Source: Gigantopelta aegis (Eukaryota; Mollusca; Gastropoda; Neomphalida; Peltospiridae). From it: a stretch of 64,000 nucleotides of DNA. Position 1 is the stretch's first letter; every line of letters starts with the position of its first letter. The notes below the pieces were generated by a model. That model was not told the DNA's origin and did not search any database. It worked only from the letters and a program-made list of their open reading frames with translations. Position numbers and translations under genes: made by a program. Location: positions 38,459,454-38,523,453 of the forward strand of contig NC_054712.1 of assembly GCF_016097555.1 (NCBI RefSeq), given 5' to 3'. Shown in pieces: positions 46,238 through 55,850 of the stretch.

Positions 46238-46361
46238 GTTATTATCAAATTTATGTCCCTCGTGAAATAATTTTCATTTGTCACTCGCTAAAGCTCGTGA
46301 CAACTGAAAATTATTTCACTCGGGACATAAATTTGATAATAACTGGTAACTCGTTTATTAT
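46238..46361. mobile_element. Foldback element, second copy
   Basis: TTATTATCAAATTTATGTCC...CACTCGCTAAAGCTCGTGAC...GGACATAAATTTGATAATAA has the same loop as 36,584-36,730. One outer arm is missing. Confidence 0.85.
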
Positions 46362-46409
46362 CCTCTATATATTTTTCTTATTATTATTATTATTACTATT
46401 ATTATGAAG

Positions 46410-46582
46410 AGGGAAACAGAATCTTGCTGAGTCGGTAGAGCTCTCGCCACAAATATTTGCATTGTGGGATTGCACCACATTAGTGGACCCATTCTGTAAT
46501 TTTTTATTATTATTTTTTTGTCTCAACTAGTGTCCCTCGATTGATATATCAAAAACCGTGGTATGTATGTGCGGTCCTGTCA
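46410..46582 (+). mobile_element. SINE relic with GCTGAGTCGGTAGAGCTCTC head
   Basis: It has an A-box-like CTGAGTCGGTAGAGC, a worn B-box (GGGATTGCACCAC) and a fragment of the family A core (CCGTGGTATGTATGTGCGGT). Confidence 0.6.
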
Positions 46583-46595
46583 TTCATTCATTCAT

Positions 46596-46790
46596 TCATT
46601 TCAACTTATTTTCGTGCTTATATCCAATTAAGGTTCAAGCTCCCTGTCCTTGGCACACACTTTAGCTATATGGACTGTCTGTTCAGGAAAAGTGGGTTAG
46701 TTGTTAGTGATTAGTGAGAGAGAAGAGGGTGTTGTGGTCTTCCATATCCACTGAGCCGTTATAACTCGCTTTGAGTGGGATCACGTGTCA
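46596..46790 (-). mobile_element. SINE, family C fragment
   Basis: TTCAACTTATTTTCGTGCTT, CCAATTAAGGTTCAAGCTCC, AGTGAGAGAGAAGAGGGTG. Confidence 0.8.
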
Positions 46791-46909
46791 CATATAATTT
46801 GCACTCCCCAGTCAACATTATACGTTTAATAAGACCTTCCCAGTCCATATTATTCCTGCAATATACACTCCCCAAGTCTATATTATATGTATAATAAGCA
46901 CTCCCTCTG

Positions 46910-47705
46910 AATAATATATAAAATATAAGTAATGTTTGATTTCAGTGATCATAAACGGCTCTATGCTGTAGTGTTTAAAAACTAGAGTTTGTCCCTTTAA
47001 TTGGCAAGCCTGTAACACGTCTGAATAAAGATACATGTACATAAGAGTGAAACAACAGTCTATGAAGCTGACACCTAGAAATACCCTTTAAAGGGACATA
47101 CCCTAGTTTTTAAACACTACAGCATATGTTTCACTATTAGAGCCGTTTATGATCACTGAAATCAAACATTACTTACATTTTATTGTTTAGATTATCCATT
47201 TCCGTACATCCGAAGTGATTCTGGTTATCCTGGTTTTTATAATACCATATAATGCATTTTTCATATTTTTAAAAATGCACGTGCGTCTGAAAAATAATGA
47301 TTATTGAATGGCGTTTTAGTCTATTTTTAAGGGTATTTCAACGTCACAGACTCTATCGTATCCAAATTTGTTACAGGTTTGTAAATTAACCAAACTTCGT
47401 GTCCATTGTTTTGGGTTGAAACTAGAGTTTAGGTGAAAAATGTATTAGTGTTTAAAAACTAGGGTTTGTCCTTTTAAAAGTAGACTAGATCGGCGTCTCT
47501 ATAACCGATATTTTAAATATGAAAAAAAAAAGCATTTCGTGGTACTAGAAATATCAGGATAATCAGAAATATTTCGGATGTACGAAAATTGATAATTTAA
47601 AACAGTAAAATCTAAGTAATGTCAAATCTCATTTAACATAAACAGCGTCACTTATAGTGAAAAATACGCCGTAGTGTTTAAAAGTTAGGGTCTGTCACTT
47701 TAACA
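46910..47705. mobile_element. Cluster of TTAA MITEs, family 1 (one whole, two partial)
   Basis: A whole copy lies at 47,092-47,474 (AGGGACATACCCTAGTTTTT to GGGTTTGTCC). It is flanked on each side by a partial copy of the same family ending GTTTGTCCCT (about 46,985) and GGTCTGTCACTTTAA (about 47,700). Confidence 0.75.
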
Positions 47706-47964
47706 AAAAACAACTGGATATATTTATTTGCATTTTACCCAGTTCTAAAACGTATTCTTAGCATTGACAATGTCCTTTCCCTTTGGCACAAAAGCATCAT
47801 GTTGTTTTGTTTGGTGGGGTGGTGGTGTTGTTTTGTGATTGTGTTTTTGTGATTTTTAAAAGTTTTTTTATTATTATTTTATGTATTTGTGGGGGGTTGA
47901 GTGTCGGATTGTTTTTGTGGGGAGTCTTTTTGTTGTTGGTTTTTTGTGGGTTTATATACACATG

Positions 47965-47997
<33 letters not shown>

Positions 47998-48215
47998 ATG
48001 TAATTTCTGTATTGCCTGGGCTTAGTCGATCTGTGCACTAATTTTATACGGCTCTGTATTCAAAGGAAATTATTGTTGAATATTTGTATACCATTTCCAG
48101 ACTGAATACCGAACACTAGTTAAGACCAAAGATGTAAACTGTGGAATAAATTTGTTTTATTTTCTTTCTATCTTTCTTACTCTTTTCCTGTTTATGTCCC
48201 TCTGTATCCCTGTTT
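47706..48215. other. T/G-rich DNA, no gene seen
   Basis: A G/T-rich strand bias (47,790-47,960) and a short (GT)n. The 80-residue frame there is low complexity. Confidence 0.45.
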
Positions 48216-48220
48216 CACAC

Positions 48221-48221
<1 letters not shown>

Positions 48222-48314
<93 letters not shown>
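48222..48314 (+). repeat. (CT)n microsatellite
   Basis: About 46 CT units. Confidence 0.95.
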
Positions 48315-48318
<4 letters not shown>

Positions 48319-48718
48319 CTTATTAGATTAGAACATGTTTTGTCTAATTAGATTTTTCTTCATATATTACCTGTTTGATATAAACAAATAGTATGTAAGT
48401 ACAGACTATCTGCACATAGTCTTGCAATAGAAACTGGAAGATATAACAATACTGAGAGATAGGATAAAGTATGTAAACTTTGTGATATGAATGCTGTTGA
48501 AGATGAGTATCGATTTTGTTTTTGTCTTTCTACAATACTATCAGATGCATGTATATAAAACCATATTATTACACCAGACCACCTCTTTTAAATTAATACA
48601 GCTATTGTCCATTGGTAATGTAAAGCAGCTAATAACACTGTGTAAATATTTACTAGGGGCAACCACGCAGAGACTAAATGATAATACGTAAGTGGAGTAT
48701 ATACATTCTCTTTATTAC

Positions 48719-48887
48719 AGGGCCGTAGCTAGCGGAAGGAGGGGGGCGGGCAGAAACAAATCCGGAAAAACTTTATAAAAACTTAAAGAAAATCACCTTC
48801 TTAACCGTTTAAAGAGTTTTAGACTATTAACTACTCAGTTGCGCTCCCCCCCCCCCCCCAACAAAAAATCCTAGCTACGGCCCTGTT
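48719..48887 (+). mobile_element. MITE, AGGGCCGTAGCTAGC-type, full copy
   Basis: AGGGCCGTAGCTAGC at the left, CTAGCTACGGCCCT at the right, with a TTA-like flank on both sides. The interior TTTTAGACTATTAACTACTC is shared with 1-119. Confidence 0.88.
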
Positions 48888-49306
48888 ATTATATACACTT
48901 TGTTATATTGATAATTTTTATTACATTTTATATTGAATATTTTCATCATTTTCCACACAATGTAAATTGTGTTCCCTTTTTAATGATATTTCTTACACAC
49001 CCGTTGGTGAGAACACCATGCATTATTTTTGATAACACATGGGTTGTTAACACACGTATGTGTGTTAACAATTTCAAGACATACGACTGGTTGTTCCTAG
49101 GTGATGACCAGGTCACCAGTGGTATGCAGTCAATGAAAAACAACACGGTGGAAATATATTACACTGTGACGTATAGTTAACCTGACAATCACGTATTTAT
49201 GAAGCGTAAGTTCGCTACAAGTGCAACGGCTGTAAATAACTTTTAGTCGAAAAAGATGTTAAAATATGCTTAAAACCTGGTTTTTAAGGATATGTAAGAA
49301 ATATAT

Positions 49307-49453
49307 AGAATAATACATTTGTGTCCGTTAGATACCATTTTTCTCACAACTTGTTGTTTAGAAACGTATCAAACTCGCTTTCGCTCGTTAGATACATCTT
49401 AAAACAACTCGTTATGTGATAGATGGTATCTAACGGCCACTCATGTATTATTC
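49307..49453. mobile_element. Foldback element, AGAATAATACAT ends
   Basis: AGAATAATACATTTGTGTCC and CCGTTAGATACCAT pair with ATGGTATCTAACGG and CATGTATTATTCT. The centre CTCGCTTTCGCTCG is also self-complementary. It differs from the other foldback families in sequence but has the same size and plan. Confidence 0.8.
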
Positions 49454-49555
49454 TCTGTATGTATTATATTTTAATGTTTGTAATGCCTATTAACTGTATG
49501 TTTACGGCTAATAAAGTATATAAGTTTGACATTCACTAGCTAGTAAATGTTTCGT

Positions 49556-49694
49556 GATTGGGTGTCGTTACACATTCATTCATTCATTCATTCATTTACT
49601 CATTCTCTCTCTTTCTATCTCTATCTCTCTCTCTCTTTCTATCTCTCTCTCTCTTTCTATCTCCATCTCTCTTTCTATCTCTATCTCTCTCTAA
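49556..49694 (+). repeat. (ATTC)n and (CTCTAT)n microsatellites
   Basis: A SINE-type tail GGTGTCGTTACACATTC passes into ATTC and CTATCT repeats. Confidence 0.85.
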
Positions 49695-50010
49695 GGGGCG
49701 GGACGTAGCCCAGTGGTAAAGCGCTCGCTTGATGCGCGGTTAGTTTGGGATAGATCCCCGTCGGTGGGCTCATTGGGCTATTTCTCGTTCCAGACAGTGC
49801 ACCTCGACTGGTATGTCAAAGGCCGTGGTATGTGTTATCCTGTCTGGGGGATGATGCATATAAAAGATCGCTTGCTGCATGAGAAAAAATGTAGCGGGTT
49901 ACCTCTGATGACTATGTGTCAGAATTATAAAATGTTTGACATCTAATAGCCGGTGATTAATTAATTTAATCAATGTGCTCCAGTGGTGTCGTTAAACAAA
50001 AACAAACTTT
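49695..50010 (+). mobile_element. SINE, family A, full length
   Basis: The tRNA-like head GGGGCGGGACGTAGCCCAGT (A-box) with B-box-like GGGATAGATCCC is followed by core CAGTGCACCTCGACTGGTAT...GCATATAAAAGATCGCTTGC, then TGTAGCGGGTTACCTCTGAT and tail AATCAATGTGCTCCAGTGGT plus GTCGTTAAAC(A)n. It is the reference copy in this window. Confidence 0.9.
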
Positions 50011-50110
50011 ACTCTCTCTCTCTCATTAAATTAACTATCAACCAATATTTATCTATGATTAACAAACTCCTGGAGAAAAACTCATTCGAAATACTGACAA
50101 ATAATGAAAA

Positions 50111-50656
50111 TTGTCACCCAGTCTAATTGTATATTGCTATGCAATTTGGCAAGACATGTATACCACAATGCAGCAGACCATCCCTATTATTCATTTCCAC
50201 GAAGCATTACCAAGCCTGAACGAATTACAAGAGTGGTCTGTTCAGTCCAACAAACAGATGATCTTGGTGCTTGACGACTTAATGATGGAAGTGTGTAAGA
50301 GTCATCTCATGTTAAACCTCTATACCACTATGTCCCATCACATGGGTATAACAGTGATCAACATACAGCAATCTGCCTATCCCAAGGGCGAATGTAATAG
50401 AAGTATATCCTTAAACACCCATCTGTTTATTTTAATGTCGAACCCACGTTCAGCTCACGAGTACAAAATATTAGCCTCTCAGATGTTTCCTGGTCTGTCT
50501 AAATATTTTTGGGAAGCATACCGTGATGCTGTAGATGGAAAAAAATATGGTTACCTGATGGTAGACGCCTCCCCTTACAGCAATCCTGAATACGGTCGGC
50601 TACGTACTGATATATTTCCAAACGAAACGTGTACCGTGTATTTACCCAAAACATAA
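50111..50656 (+). pseudogene. Polinton packaging-ATPase region (fossil)
   Basis: It resembles the FtsK/HerA-type (A32-like) genome-packaging ATPase of Polintons: a Walker B-like MILVLDDLMMEV strand and the block LFILMSNPRSAHEY followed by SQMFPG. Only part of the usual protein is present. Confidence 0.7.
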
Positions 50657-50700
50657 AAAGGTCAAGCACAGTTTATATTACCTCATTTATAACTCGGGCG

Positions 50701-50928
50701 GACATGAGTAAACAGTATTCGTGGATCATTGTGGCACACCCTAGAGGCGAACCGGAAAGAGTTCTGTCACAGAGTCCAACGTGGTATAAAACCAAATCTG
50801 AATCCGTTACTTCACTGAACAGTATTTTAGCACACGGAGTTGACATTCCGGATTGTTGGGGTGGACCGTACTATTTCATACTGTCAAGATCAAGTTTTAC
50901 TGTAAACTATGACCGACTTGATACGTGA
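50701..50928 (+). pseudogene. Small Polinton-associated gene (fossil)
   Basis: A short frame directly after the ATPase region, with SWIIVAHPRGEPERVL and WGGPYYFILSRSSF. Function not recognised. It overlaps the next small frame, as is common in compact viral-type genomes. Confidence 0.4.
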
Positions 50929-51311
50929 AAATTGGAATTATCTCACTCTGCTTAATGAAGGAAGTGTGAAACAAAGACGTGCACTGTTGTCACACGCGTC
51001 GCCCATTCAGTTCAATGCTTTGATAGAAGTGATTTACAACGTTTTACGTGGAAACATACCTTTGTCTAAATGTGTTAAAAAAACATTTGCATCGTTACAG
51101 ATCAGTCATTCGATCGTTGGCTAGTAAAGCAGTTCACAAGAGACATAAACTGCAACTTTTAAAATCGCATCACTTTATTCTACCTACCTGTGTTGTTGCT
51201 TTGCAATCTTACTTAAGGGACGAGAAGGGAACTATAGACCATGAGCAAACCGATGATTTTGTTGTCGAGGAAAACTTACCAGAGACTGTTGAACAATCCG
51301 ACGGGGAATGA
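50909..51311 (+). pseudogene. Small basic core-protein-like region (fossil)
   Basis: Two short overlapping frames. They resemble small basic proteins that recur next to ATPases in Polintons and adintovirus-like elements (ENWNYLTLLNEGSVKQRRAL, then HRYRSVIRSLASKAVHKRH). A virion core role is known only by analogy. Confidence 0.4.
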
Positions 51312-51772
51312 AAATCATGCACGTTCATAGTACATGTCACGCTTTGAGGAATGATATAGAAAGAGACATAGTACGTGGTATTAGGTGTGCTGAATCAATC
51401 GGAAAGCTGATGCTGCTATGGTTCTTTATTCAAGATCAGATAGAATTAGATCAGCTATATCTCAATGACCAAAATGAAGTCGTTACAAAAGACGGTCAAG
51501 TATTCAGTGGATCAAACATTGTTCAGCTGATTCGTCAAGTGATACTACAAAACGAACAGAAACAGCCAGCAAACTACAAGCGATTTGTGAAACTAATGAC
51601 TGACTTAAACGCCCCCGTGACACTATTTAATCACGAGCAAGTTGGTTATGGAGAAGAAAAACGACAACCATTATTAAATCATCAACCACTGTATTTAAAA
51701 CGTAAAGCCGTATATGGTCCACCAGGACAGAAAACAATCAAGACACATAAATCACTCGAAAAGTTTGAATGA
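51308..51772 (+). pseudogene. Unassigned Polinton-associated gene (fossil)
   Basis: A 154-residue frame with a helical N-terminal part and a basic, glutamine-rich C-terminal part (LYLKRKAVYGPPGQKTIK). No family recognised. It ends the plus-strand gene cluster and is followed by an AATAAAATA signal at about 51,811. Confidence 0.4.
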
Positions 51773-51882
51773 AGACGCACTGTAGTCACATGTATCATGT
51801 TTGTAGTGTGAATAAAATATATTGAAACACTTTTGCTTTGTATTTCTTTCCCAATGTTATTACCGCCTCTGGGCTGGGTTTT

Positions 51883-51990
51883 TTTTTTTTTTTTTTTTTT
51901 TATCCACTGTCTGTTTAAGCATAGCGAGTTTTTGTCTTTCAGTCACAGCTAATCACACAGCTCCAGTTCACAGAAAGTCCTCTTCTTCTT

Positions 51991-52059
<69 letters not shown>

Positions 52060-52197
52060 ATTCTTCAAATTATTAACACAAATGTTTTGCATTGCTGGTT
52101 TCTTTGTTTTTGTGTGGGTTGGTCGGATGATGTGTGTTTGTCTCTCTATGATGAATTTCTCATCTTGTTACTGCTGTCACAATTGGCAAGATGTGTC

Positions 52198-52234
<37 letters not shown>

Positions 52235-52300
52235 ACACATTAATAATAATAATAATAATAATATTAATAATAATTATAAAATACCAAACCTGTTTATAGG
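51883..52300. repeat. Poly-T, (CT)n, poly-A and (AAT)n tracts
   Basis: A T run (51,881-51,901), about 30 CT units (51,997-52,056), an A run of about 32 (52,201-52,232) and AAT repeats (52,241-52,275). Confidence 0.9.
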
Positions 52301-52597
52301 AGTACAGCCACTCTGGAGCACACTTCTTATTCTGTTCCTATGAAGACTTGTTTGACAGATGTCAACTATTAAGCCACACAAGATAGAGCTCAATTAATAT
52401 TTCACAGTTGAGATGGCATGTAAAAAATGCAACATAAATTAAAATGTTCTTACTTGTTTGTTTGTTTTTAAATGGAACTGAAGAAGGTCTCTGGTGGCTA
52501 TATCACAGGTGGTTGATGTCATTACAGTTGATTGATAGTATTATGTAGTAGTGTTGGTATAACGTGCTCCTACTGGCAGTAGCTAGTGGGAATTTCC

Positions 52598-52672
52598 CTG
52601 TTAGCTCAGTTGGTAGAGCACTGGACTCTCGTACTGAGAGTCTGTGGTTCGAATCCCTTCAGTGAAGGTTGA
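52598..52672 (+). ncRNA. tRNA-like sequence inside left LTR
   Basis: TTAGCTCAGTTGGTAGAGCA is a textbook A-box/D-arm and GTGGTTCGAATCCCTT a B-box/T-arm, at tRNA spacing. An anticodon-arm-like CTCTCGTACTGAGAG lies between. Acceptor and T stems pair imperfectly, so it is tRNA-derived and probably not a working tRNA, but it could be a pol III promoter. Confidence 0.6.
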
Positions 52673-52871
52673 TATTTTTCTGTTACATTTGGAGCCCACG
52701 TAGGGACTGGGTGTGTTCTTAACACAAGAATACAATTATAATCCAGTCAGGACCCGTAACAGTTCAACTGCCCGTGGCCCACAGCTCCGGGACGTAGCTT
52801 TACTTGAGAGGGGAGTATGTAGTAGTGTTGGTATAACGTGCTCCTACTGGCAGTAGCTAGTGGGAATTTCC

Positions 52872-52946
52872 CTATTAGCTCAGTTGGTAGAGCACTGGAC
52901 TCTCGTACTGAGAGTCTGTGGTTCGAATCCCTTCAGTGAAGGTTGA
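52872..52946 (+). ncRNA. tRNA-like sequence inside right LTR
   Basis: Same as in the left LTR, with near-identical A-box, anticodon-arm-like hairpin and B-box. Confidence 0.6.
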
Positions 52947-52965
52947 TATTTTTCTGTTACATTAC

Positions 52966-53215
52966 AGGTGGTTGATGGTATGGCAGTTGGTGGTTGATGG
53001 CATCACAGTTGATTGATGGTATTACAGGTGATTGGTGGTATGGCAGTTGGTTGATGGTATCACAGTTGATTGATAGTATGGCAGGTAGTTTTTGTCACTG
53101 TTTGCTATGCACATTATTATTATTAGTAGTAGTAGTAGTAGTATTAAATGACTGAAGATGGGGATACTGACAACGGAAGACGCTGAGAATAAAACGACAT
53201 AACATAAAAACAGTC
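52966..53215. repeat. GGTGGTTGATGGTAT minisatellite and (AGT)n
   Basis: Imperfect units of CACAGTTGATTGATGGTAT and GGCAGTTGGT recur from 52,510 on both sides of the miniature LTR element, then (AGT)n at 53,119-53,142. The element inserted into this array. Confidence 0.75.
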
Positions 53216-53222
53216 ACATAAT

Positions 53223-55802
53223 TTACAACGGATTGTAGCCATAAGGTTTAGATTCGATGCCATCGTCTAAAAGGTATCTCTTATCATCTAATGGCGTCAG
53301 TGCAATTTTCTTTATTTTGATGGTATACAGTTCATTGTGAAAAGATCTAATCTGATGATAAGAGGCCATAGTTTGTTTATGTTCAAAAAGACACTCTTTG
53401 AACATTTCGTGACGAAGATGTTTACGAATAAATGTTTTCTGGATGCCCTTCGCTCTCAGTTCTTCCTTTGTTACACCCAGAATTTTGTCCACTATATAAG
53501 AATAATTTTTTGCCCGAAGTCCTAAAAATTCCCTAATAATTTTACCACCCGCTTCATCTTTCATGACACCGATGGCTTTGTGTCTTTCCACGGAATGGAG
53601 TGGGTGGTCTTTAGGATAGTTGGACGTGTCAAAGAGAGAGATATTTGCGTTCATGAAATCGTATGGATCTCTGAGGGATCTACCCACGGGAACTGCTATT
53701 TGATACAACAGACTGTCCGTGTCGGTCATGAGCACCTTTAAACAGTCACCGTACTCTCTCAGCATAACGTTGTAATGAAAGTCGTACAAAATACATTTAG
53801 CGTGTTCCAAAATCGTGAAGCCAACGGACACGGGCTGATTTAGAGTGACCAACACTTTTTCCATGCTGACCGCTACCAAATGTTCCGAAAAAATGTTCAC
53901 CGATTTGAAATTTGGTTTTGCCGTGTATCGACGCAGTCTCTTTTCATCTGTAATTAATTCTACTTGCTGATAGTTTCTGACGTTTTGAAGTTGCTTTCCA
54001 TAGACTGAATTGAATAAAAGTTTAAAAAGATCTTTTGAGAAATCGTCCTTGGCTTCTTTGCGTTTTTGTGTATTGAAATCAATGTACGGTTTCATCCAAG
54101 GACTCTGAGTAAATTTCAAGACTTTGTGAACATTGACGAGTTTAAGGCCTAAACGCAAATACATCTGCAAAGTCAAAAAATAAATCATGTAGTCTTTTTT
54201 GTCCTTTAGCGTTGTAAACAGTTTGGTTCCCGTGGATTTTTCCGGTTTTTTTTACCCCAGTCTCTTTAAGCAAATGTTTGTGATAGGGGGAGAACTCCTC
54301 GAAGGGATGCTCTCTTTGGTCGGTGCAACGGGCAATGTTTGATGCAAGGTATGAACCGCTCGGGAATACTCCAAGTCGCACGAAAGAATATATCCCGTGT
54401 CTCCCTCGGGATCAAGATGAAGCCAGTCGATATCGTTTACGTCTGCCTCGGGAACCCATTCAAAATCCCCTAGAGGAAGTGGCAACGACATAGCCGCCCC
54501 GTACAAATTATTAACATCGAAATACATTAACGTAGACTCGGGCTGGGTGGGGTCAAAATCGGCCATGTGTCTGTTATTCGCTCGGGCATATCTGTGATTG
54601 ATGGATGCCACGCCCCCGCGAATACCCCGTTCAACAAAGTTGTACATGTCGGGATCTAAAAACAGATCTAAACAGACGTTCGTCATTTTTAAACAAGCGT
54701 CCATGGCCATCCCGGGGAGTGTGTAGTAATGAAGGGGATCTAATTTATAGTACTGTAAATACATGGTGCGAAACGCTTCCATCACGTCCGTTAAAATCAA
54801 AGTGTCTACGGAGACGTACAGCTCCATAAATTCTCTGACAGACCGACAGTGAAACGTGTCCCATATCCCACGTGCAAACTGGTAGTCCTCTTCGGACACG
54901 GTATCTTCTGTCAGAGAAGAGTAAAAGTCATCTCTACTGAACAAAACAGTTTTTTCTAGTTTTTCAAAACTGTCCACATACTCGTAAAAATAGGGAAGTT
55001 TGCGAGTGAGCATGTCTACATGATCGGGAAAGTGACCGCGTAGATATTTGAATTGATCTTGACCCTTACTCCTCAAGTTAGTGGCAAGTGTTTGTAAGCT
55101 GGTATTTAAAAATTTATAACTGTCCAAAAACCGAAGGCCATCAATTTCAAACATGAAAAAATGTTTCGAATTGTGAGGAATACATTTAAGTTGGTTCCCG
55201 GCAAATAATTCAGCCGCTTGCAAAATCATATGGCTGTCGTACCGAGATGCATTGTGACATACCACGGGGACAAATTTACACTCCCTATAATTGACATTAC
55301 AATAGGAGTGACACACACCCCGAAATTCACCCATCAAATGGTCGTGGTCGATGTGTCTGTCGGACTGTAGTTCGTCCTCACATATGTAGCACACGGTGGT
55401 ACAGTCAATGGCTAGTCGGTCCCATTGGGTTAATTTTACGGGGACAGGATCATTCAAGATCTCGTTGATCTCCTCGAAATCGGACAAAATGCTCTCCATG
55501 AAATGATGGGCAGCATGTTCGCCACTGAACGTTTTTAAATGGTACGAGTAGAGTTTAGGTTCCCGGCAGATGATTTGATAGGAATAGCCACAAGGTACGT
55601 GATGATGAATGTATTGGGTGTGGTTATCACCTGTATCGTCTTCCTCCGTGGGCGACAATACGCATTCAAAATCCACATATACCGTAAACGGTACTCTCAC
55701 TGTTTTGGACAAGTGGCCTAAGCCAAAATGCCTCGTTGCCTTGTCGGGTTCTGGCATTTTAATTCTTTGAGCTTTGTGATAACAATAAGGTACGTGTTTC
55801 AA
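53223..55802 (-). pseudogene. Polinton DNA polymerase B region, main body (fossil)
   Basis: Exonuclease and polymerase blocks of the protein-primed B family can be read in order: YVDFECV (Exo I), an aspartate-bearing SRYDSHMIL (Exo region), MYFDVNNLYGAAM (motif A), FNSVYGKQ (motif B) and LMTDTDSLLY (motif C). In life this enzyme would copy the element from a protein primer. The N-terminal part lies beyond the Tc1 insertion. The region is broken. Confidence 0.85.
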
Positions 55803-55850
55803 AAGGCAATCTTTTGAACTAAACGTCCACAGACATTTACGGCAGATATA

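Larger units (their letters stand above)
52544..52961 (+). mobile_element. Miniature LTR element (TRIM-like), tRNA-like sequence in each LTR
   Basis: Two 144-bp direct repeats (52,544-52,687 and 52,818-52,961) start TGTAGTAG, end TGTTACA and differ at about one position. They enclose 130 bp without coding capacity. ATTA lies on both outer sides as a likely target duplication. After the left LTR comes TGGAGCCCACG (52,690), placed and shaped like a primer-binding site. Before the right LTR is the purine run GAGAGGGGAG (52,806). It looks whole and recent. It has no genes, as is usual for terminal-repeat elements in miniature, which rely on other elements. Confidence 0.7.

Noticed and set aside
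52598-52946. Two functional tRNA genes in tandem
   Set aside because: Acceptor, T and anticodon stems pair poorly and both lie at the same position inside near-identical direct repeats, so a tRNA-derived LTR segment fits better.
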